Origin: Muribaculaceae bacterium
GTDB lineage: Bacteria; Bacteroidota; Bacteroidia; Bacteroidales; Muribaculaceae
Reading direction: 5' to 3'
DNA: 64,000 nt
Assembly: GCA_017409345.1 (NCBI GenBank)
Contig: JAFQSX010000012.1
Coordinates: 1 to 64,000, forward strand
Position numbers and translations under genes: made by a program. Below are positions 59,990-64,000 of the stretch, in pieces. The notes beneath the pieces were generated by a model. It saw only the letters and a program-made list of their open reading frames with translations, ran no database searches and was not told the origin of the DNA. Position 1 is the first letter of the stretch, and every line of letters starts with the position of its first letter.

Positions 59990-61942
59990 TCAAAGTTGAA
60001 ACCCGATGCGACGGCGATTGGAGTTTTCATTATTTATTGGTCGAGGAATGTCACACTCCAAAATCGTGGTGAGATCGTTGGTAGAGTGAGAACTGATGAC
60101 GCGTGCAGCCATTGCCGGGATGATATCTGTCTGAATCAGGTTCATCACATGTCGGGCGTTGCCAAAAGACTCATCTTTGTTGATAAAATCGGCATTTAGT
60201 CTAGAGGCAAGAGCTTCACGTGCCTTCTCGGAAAGGGTATATTGATTTTGAGTAAAATAGTTTTCGGCTATTTCCATCAATTCTTGTTGGGAGAAGTCTT
60301 CAAAAGTGTAGATATTAGTGTCGGGGATGCGAGATTTCAACCCCGGGTTGATGTCATATAGACGAAGCGTTTGCTTGGGATATCCTGCAAGAATCAACAT
60401 CCAGTCGCGATTACTTTCGTCAGATAATTTGGATAGCAGAGTGTTGATGACGTGGCGTCCCGGGTCGCGAGGGTCGTGCTCGTTTATCAGTTGATATGCT
60501 TCGTCAATAAATAGGATTCCTCCTTGTGCTTCTTTTAAAGCCTCAAGAGTGCTTTCCTCTTCCGATCCATAGAGTTTACCTATTAAAGAAGATCGTTCTC
60601 TGACTACAACATGTCCTTTAGATAGGATTCCCATGTCGGCAAGCATTTCACCTAGTGCATTTGCTACTGTCGTTTTGCCGGTGCCCGGAGCCCCTAAAAA
60701 CATGGCATGGAGTGGAGCCTTAAATGTGGGTAATCCTTTGAGTGAACGGAGGTTGGTAAATTCGATTAGTTGTTTGTAACTATGAAGTTTCTCTTTTACC
60801 GATTTCAGCCCGGTCAATTCGTCAAGGTTTTCCCAACTGCTTTTGTGTTTCTTGGCGGGTAGATACTTGTATGTGGTGGGTTTCTTTTTTGGGGGTTGGC
60901 TGTTAAGAAACGTATTGTCGTCATCATCGCCCTTATCCCACGAGGTGTCGGCCATCTCTTCTTTATCAAGTTCAGCGGCCATCAAATCGAAAAAATCATC
61001 AATCAACTCATCGACGTTTTTAGGGTCGTAGTGTTTAATGGTGGCGTGGAAACGCTTTTCGCCATCAATGTAATCGTAATTGTATAATGGAGAAAGTCCT
61101 TCGTTGGCTTCTTTCCACGACCCTTTTTTCTCGGTTTCACAAGTATTGAAAAGAAAACCGGCGATAGGAGAGCCTAGGAGGCGGAGTTCGGCATAATGTA
61201 CGCCATGTTCGTTAAGGACAAAATAGTCCTTAATGATGAACTCATTTTTGCTTAACTCATCATCGTCATTGTTGTACTTTGGTTTGAAATAAGGGGCTAA
61301 AATTGAACTTTCAATATGACCATCGGGAAAATGTATCATTATTTCAAACTCTTTAAGGAGAGGGTCGGAGGGGTCAAGCAATGAGTATCCATTAAATGTT
61401 ATTAATGGGAGTGGTGAGAGCTTGGGATTGATGGAAATGTAGTGAGTGGAATTGTCCCTGGCGATATATGCGTCTTCAATCATCAGCCCTGCGCATGGTA
61501 ATTTTGGGAAATCGTCAAGGTCAAATATTTTAAAGTCATAAGTGCCGATTGTTTCGTTTTCCGATTCGTTGGTTATGATAACTTTGAAGTCGTCATGGAC
61601 CAAGAAGTCGGTGAATTCAAAGGGGATTTCTTTTGTATAGTTTTTTTTGACGGTTGCTTTAGGGAGGTAGGCATAGAATGATGTTCTTTGCAATTCTTTG
61701 TTGCTTGATAATTCAATAACTGAGATTGATATTTTCTGTCTGATGCCTGTCATTTCGAGTTGTTCTTCGGTCGATTCTTTGTGGAATGTTAGATCTACAA
61801 AGAGTAAACAGGTATAAGTGTCAATGGGGAATACGTGTCGTTGGTTCCAATGCTTAGCCTTTAGTTCGGTGTCGAAGTCAAGCATTGTATTGAGGGGGCA
61901 AATATTGAGATTGGTTAGTTTTAGTTTTGTTGAATTTTTCAT
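59990..61942 (-). CDS. CbxX/SpoVK-type AAA ATPase with long N-terminal domain
   Basis: 650 aa. The last ~260 residues are an AAA+ module: Walker A FLGAPGTGKTTVANALGEML (~415-430), Walker B GGILFIDEAYQL (~472-483), and an arginine-finger region DPGLKSRIPDTNIY. The best likeness is the CbbX/SpoVK class. The first ~380 residues are beta-rich (Ig-like or C2-like) with acidic linkers (DKGDDDDN), unlike CbbX itself. Monocistronic. Probably a chaperone-like remodeller; the client is unknown. Confidence 0.85.
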   Translation of the reverse strand: MKNSTKLKLTNLNICPLNTMLDFDTELKAKHWNQRHVFPIDTYTCLLFVDLTFHKESTEEQLEMTGIRQKISISVIELSSNKELQRTSFYAYLPKATVKKNYTKEIPFEFTDFLVHDDFKVIITNESENETIGTYDFKIFDLDDFPKLPCAGLMIEDAYIARDNSTHYISINPKLSPLPLITFNGYSLLDPSDPLLKEFEIMIHFPDGHIESSILAPYFKPKYNNDDDELSKNEFIIKDYFVLNEHGVHYAELRLLGSPIAGFLFNTCETEKKGSWKEANEGLSPLYNYDYIDGEKRFHATIKHYDPKNVDELIDDFFDLMAAELDKEEMADTSWDKGDDDDNTFLNSQPPKKKPTTYKYLPAKKHKSSWENLDELTGLKSVKEKLHSYKQLIEFTNLRSLKGLPTFKAPLHAMFLGAPGTGKTTVANALGEMLADMGILSKGHVVVRERSSLIGKLYGSEEESTLEALKEAQGGILFIDEAYQLINEHDPRDPGRHVINTLLSKLSDESNRDWMLILAGYPKQTLRLYDINPGLKSRIPDTNIYTFEDFSQQELMEIAENYFTQNQYTLSEKAREALASRLNADFINKDESFGNARHVMNLIQTDIIPAMAARVISSHSTNDLTTILECDIPRPINNENSNRRRIGFQL

Positions 61943-62629
61943 AATGATTACAGTTTTAATTTATAAAAGTTGTTGTTTTTAAGTGAAAAAAGTGTGTAAG
62001 TGTTTGTATGATGCGATATTCGCGTCTTTGCAGACGCTTGAGAGAGAGTGCCGTAGCCCCGGGGGTGTCGCTTTCGCTTTATCCTCGGTTACTCATACGC
62101 TTCGCTTTCTCGTGCTTCGCACGGCTGCAGAGATAGGATGTTTTCGCTATCCGTGGGTATCGCTTAGCACTACCCTCGGTTATTGCCTCGGTTAAGCTTC
62201 GGGGTGCTAAAGGTTCCTACGCCATGCTTTCACGAGCTTTGCACGAGGCTTGAGAGTGGTGGCTGGGCTTTACCTCCATATATCGGGAGCCTTCTCCCGA
62301 TGTGCGCAATTCCAAAATGTCAATGTACGACAAGTCTACGGCATGTCGAAGTGTATCGACACACCAATGGCTGTCATCGTCTTTTTCTTTGATTTTTTAG
62401 TAGGGGGACAACAAGATCTCGCCCCTTTAACTCAAAATCAAAGGAGGCAATGTTGCCAATAGAAAAATTTGAAAATAGGTAATTGCGCCATAGCTGTTAA
62501 AAAAAGGATTAAAATAGATTAAAACTGTAATAAAAAATTATTGATTTTTAGTGTGTAAAAATTGAGCTATTATTCGCATTGATGCAAAGGTAGAGATTGT
62601 TTTGATATTTGCAAAGAAAAAAGCAAAAA
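61943..62629. other. Gene-free stretch with REP-like palindromic sequence
   Basis: 62012-62300 is a GC-richer tract of short palindromes (CGTGCTTCGCACG at 62111-62123) and ACCCTCGGTTA-type direct repeats. Its segment 62226-62250 nearly matches 42691-42715. A minus-strand TACCTTTG box at 62585-62592 could start a long leader for the AAA gene. No ORF is credible here. Confidence 0.5.
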
Positions 62630-62663
62630 AAATACTGCCGAGGCTTTTTGCTCGACAGTATTT
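62630..62663 (-). terminator. Terminator of asnA, now displaced by a MITE
   Basis: AAATACTG (62630-62637) pairs with 62656-62663 and CGAG with CTCG inside. Minus-strand continuation is a T-rich tract (TTTTTTGCTTTTTTC). It is 228 bases past the asnA stop because the MITE lies between them. Confidence 0.75.
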
Positions 62664-62691
62664 CTTTTATGGATATGTTTTTATAGATGTT

Positions 62692-62894
62692 TTAAGGGAA
62701 TTTCTATAAATTCCACGAATAAATTAAACTTTAGTTATTGGGAACGTTCTTTTATGTGTTTTATGCTTTTCTTTGGCATCTTTTAGCCTTTTGATTCAAT
62801 TGCATAGTTCGCTATGCTCATTCAACAAAAGACAAAAATCAGCTCAAGTAAAATTCATAAATCGTCACAAAGCAATTTATAGAAGTTCCCTTAA
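62692..62894. mobile_element. 195-bp MITE with TTAA target duplication
   Basis: Element 62696-62890; TTAA duplications at 62692-62695 and 62891-62894. Terminal repeats GGGAATTTCTATAAATT and GGGAACTTCTATAAATT (read inward) match at 16 of 17 positions and match the IS at 49228. The interior has no ORF but a GCATAG-TTCG-CTATGC hairpin. TTAA fits the YTAR targets of IS5-group elements. Confidence 0.85.
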
Positions 62895-63925
62895 ATCAAT
62901 TCGATGCCGGCTGCTTGGCATTGTGCAATTTGTTCTTCGGGCCAGATGCTGGCTTGCACTTCGCCCACATGGGCTTTTTGGAGGAGGAACATGCACAAGC
63001 GGCTTTGTCCTATACCTCCACCAATCGAAGAGGGTAGCTCGCCGTTGAGCAACATTTGGTGGAAACGATATTGTGAGCGTTCTTCGCAGCCACGAGCCTT
63101 AAGTTGTTGCTTGAGAGACTCTGGCTCTACGCGTATTCCCATTGAAGATAGTTCAAATGGACATTCAAGGATGGGGTTCCAAAATATCATATCACCGTTC
63201 AAACCGGTATATCCGTCGGAGTTGGGGGTAATCCAATCGTCATAGTCGGGGGCGCGACCGTCGTGTGGTTCGCCGTTTGATAATGGATTGCCTATGCCAA
63301 TGAGGAAGATTGCACCATATTTCTTGGCTGCGGCTGCCTCGCGATCTTTGGCGTCAAGGTCGGGGAACTCTTGCAGCAGTTCTTCGGCATGTATAAATTT
63401 TATCTCTTCGGGAAGCACGGGTGTGATGTGTGGGAAACTGCGATAAATCATCTGCTCGGTTTCGCGCACAGCGTTATATATCTTCACCACGGTTTCTTTG
63501 AGATAATCGAGGGTGCGATCTTCGGGGGTGATGGTTTGTTCCCAGTCCCATTGGTCAACATATAGAGAGTGGAGATTGTCGAGATCCTCGCAAGCGCGAA
63601 TGGCGTTCATGTCGGTGTAAAGACCATACCCGGGAGCGATGTCATACGCTCCGAGTTTGGTGCGTTTCCACTTTGCGAGAGAGTGAACCACCTCGGCAGG
63701 GCTGTTATTCATACATTGGATATTAAACGTAACCGCTTTTTCAATGCCGTTGAGGTCGTCGTTGAGACCGGTGCCCGATAAAACGAATAGCGGAGCGGTG
63801 ACACGGCGCAAGTTAAGAGCCGTAGCCAATTTTTCTTGGAAAGCCTCCTTGATGTCTTTAATAGCCACCTCGGTGGTTTCGGGGAGGAGCTTACGTTTGT
63901 ATTTCTTTGGTATGATAAGAGCCAT
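62891..63925 (-). CDS. asnA: Aspartate-ammonia ligase AsnA
   Basis: 344 aa, normal length. VKDIKEAFQEKLATALNLRRVTAPLFVLSGTGLNDDLNG near the start and GGGIGQSRLCMFLLQKAHVGEVQASIWP near the end are AsnA signatures. It makes asparagine from aspartate and ammonia with ATP. The TAA stop is part of the TTAA target duplicated by the MITE at 62692-62894, so the last codon and protein end are intact. Preceded by TATCTTTG at 63955-63962. Confidence 0.96.
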   Translation of the reverse strand: MALIIPKKYKRKLLPETTEVAIKDIKEAFQEKLATALNLRRVTAPLFVLSGTGLNDDLNGIEKAVTFNIQCMNNSPAEVVHSLAKWKRTKLGAYDIAPGYGLYTDMNAIRACEDLDNLHSLYVDQWDWEQTITPEDRTLDYLKETVVKIYNAVRETEQMIYRSFPHITPVLPEEIKFIHAEELLQEFPDLDAKDREAAAAKKYGAIFLIGIGNPLSNGEPHDGRAPDYDDWITPNSDGYTGLNGDMIFWNPILECPFELSSMGIRVEPESLKQQLKARGCEERSQYRFHQMLLNGELPSSIGGGIGQSRLCMFLLQKAHVGEVQASIWPEEQIAQCQAAGIELI

Positions 63926-63954
63926 AATTATGCTTTAATTTCAAGTTTGGACTG

Positions 63955-63987
63955 CAAAGATAGTACAAATTTCTTGAATAACGCAAA
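63955..63987 (-). promoter_or_regulatory. asnA promoter
   Basis: Minus-strand -7 TATCTTTG at 63955-63962, with TTTG at 63984-63987 as a possible -33 element; leader about 25 bases. Confidence 0.6.
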
Positions 63988-64000
63988 TTTTTCTTGCAAA

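Noticed and set aside
61983-62462. Plus-strand frames upstream of the AAA gene
   Set aside because: They fall in palindrome-rich sequence, with Cys/Leu/Arg-rich nonsense translations and no start signals.

Overview
The window reads as a chromosomal segment of a Bacteroidales bacterium. Upstream of many genes there is a -7 box of the Bacteroidetes form TAnnTTTG, most often TATCTTTG. The gene content is typical of the order: a pdxJ-exbB-exbD-tonB operon, a giant DUF2723 membrane protein, AsnA, a decarboxylase-type phosphatidylethanolamine pathway, carboxynorspermidine-type polyamine synthesis and a C-terminal sorting-like domain on a large secreted protein. Muribaculaceae is my best guess at family, but this is inference from style and no 16S gene is present.

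Layout. 1-9.7 kb: a truncated secreted protein, a 1058-aa secreted repeat protein, a LytTR two-component pair with a His-rich sensor loop, a carboxynorspermidine dehydrogenase, and a Ser/Thr kinase with a small partner. 9.7-10.1 kb: a gene-free stretch able to form an elaborate RNA structure. 10.1-16 kb: an AT-rich run of lineage-specific envelope proteins (WG-repeat lipoprotein, two zinc-ribbon membrane proteins, a coiled-coil lipoprotein, a frameshifted small membrane protein). 16.2-21 kb: a TolC/HlyD/ABC-2 export operon with no ATPase gene. 21-22.6 kb: an AbiE-type toxin-antitoxin pair with an inverted-repeat operator. 22.8-33.5 kb: housekeeping (queG, deacetylase, DUF2723, TonB/ExbD/ExbB, pdxJ, an ACT-like protein, nadK, a YgjP-type peptidase). 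33.5-47.7 kb: two DUF4143-type ATPases, pdxB, purD, an RlmL-like methyltransferase, cysE, ogt, a flippase-like protein and pfkA, with long repeated intergenic blocks.

47.7-56.6 kb is the accessory region: relics of small secreted or immunity-like genes, an IS5-type element with an internally deleted transposase, and a candidate defence module (WYL regulator, two PD-(D/E)XK-like proteins, a sigma-factor region-2-only protein, and a beta-lactamase/beta-CASP hydrolase). It continues with a dnaE relic, a nucleotidyltransferase, tRNA-Arg and an amidase beheaded by a solo IS end. 56.6-64 kb returns to housekeeping (DUF2461, YjbR, DUF4834, pssA, psd, tRNA-Asp, an AAA ATPase, asnA). A 195-bp MITE sits exactly at the asnA stop codon and carries the same terminal inverted repeats as the IS.

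The strongest unexplained signals are: (i) the structured RNA at about 9.8-10.1 kb; (ii) three 32-bp palindromes bracketing the ATPase gene at 43.85-44.99 kb; (iii) the WYL/nuclease/sigma-2 cluster at 50.3-54.7 kb; (iv) the IS/MITE family that has cut genes in several places. All functional assignments rest on motif recognition by eye; no database search was run.
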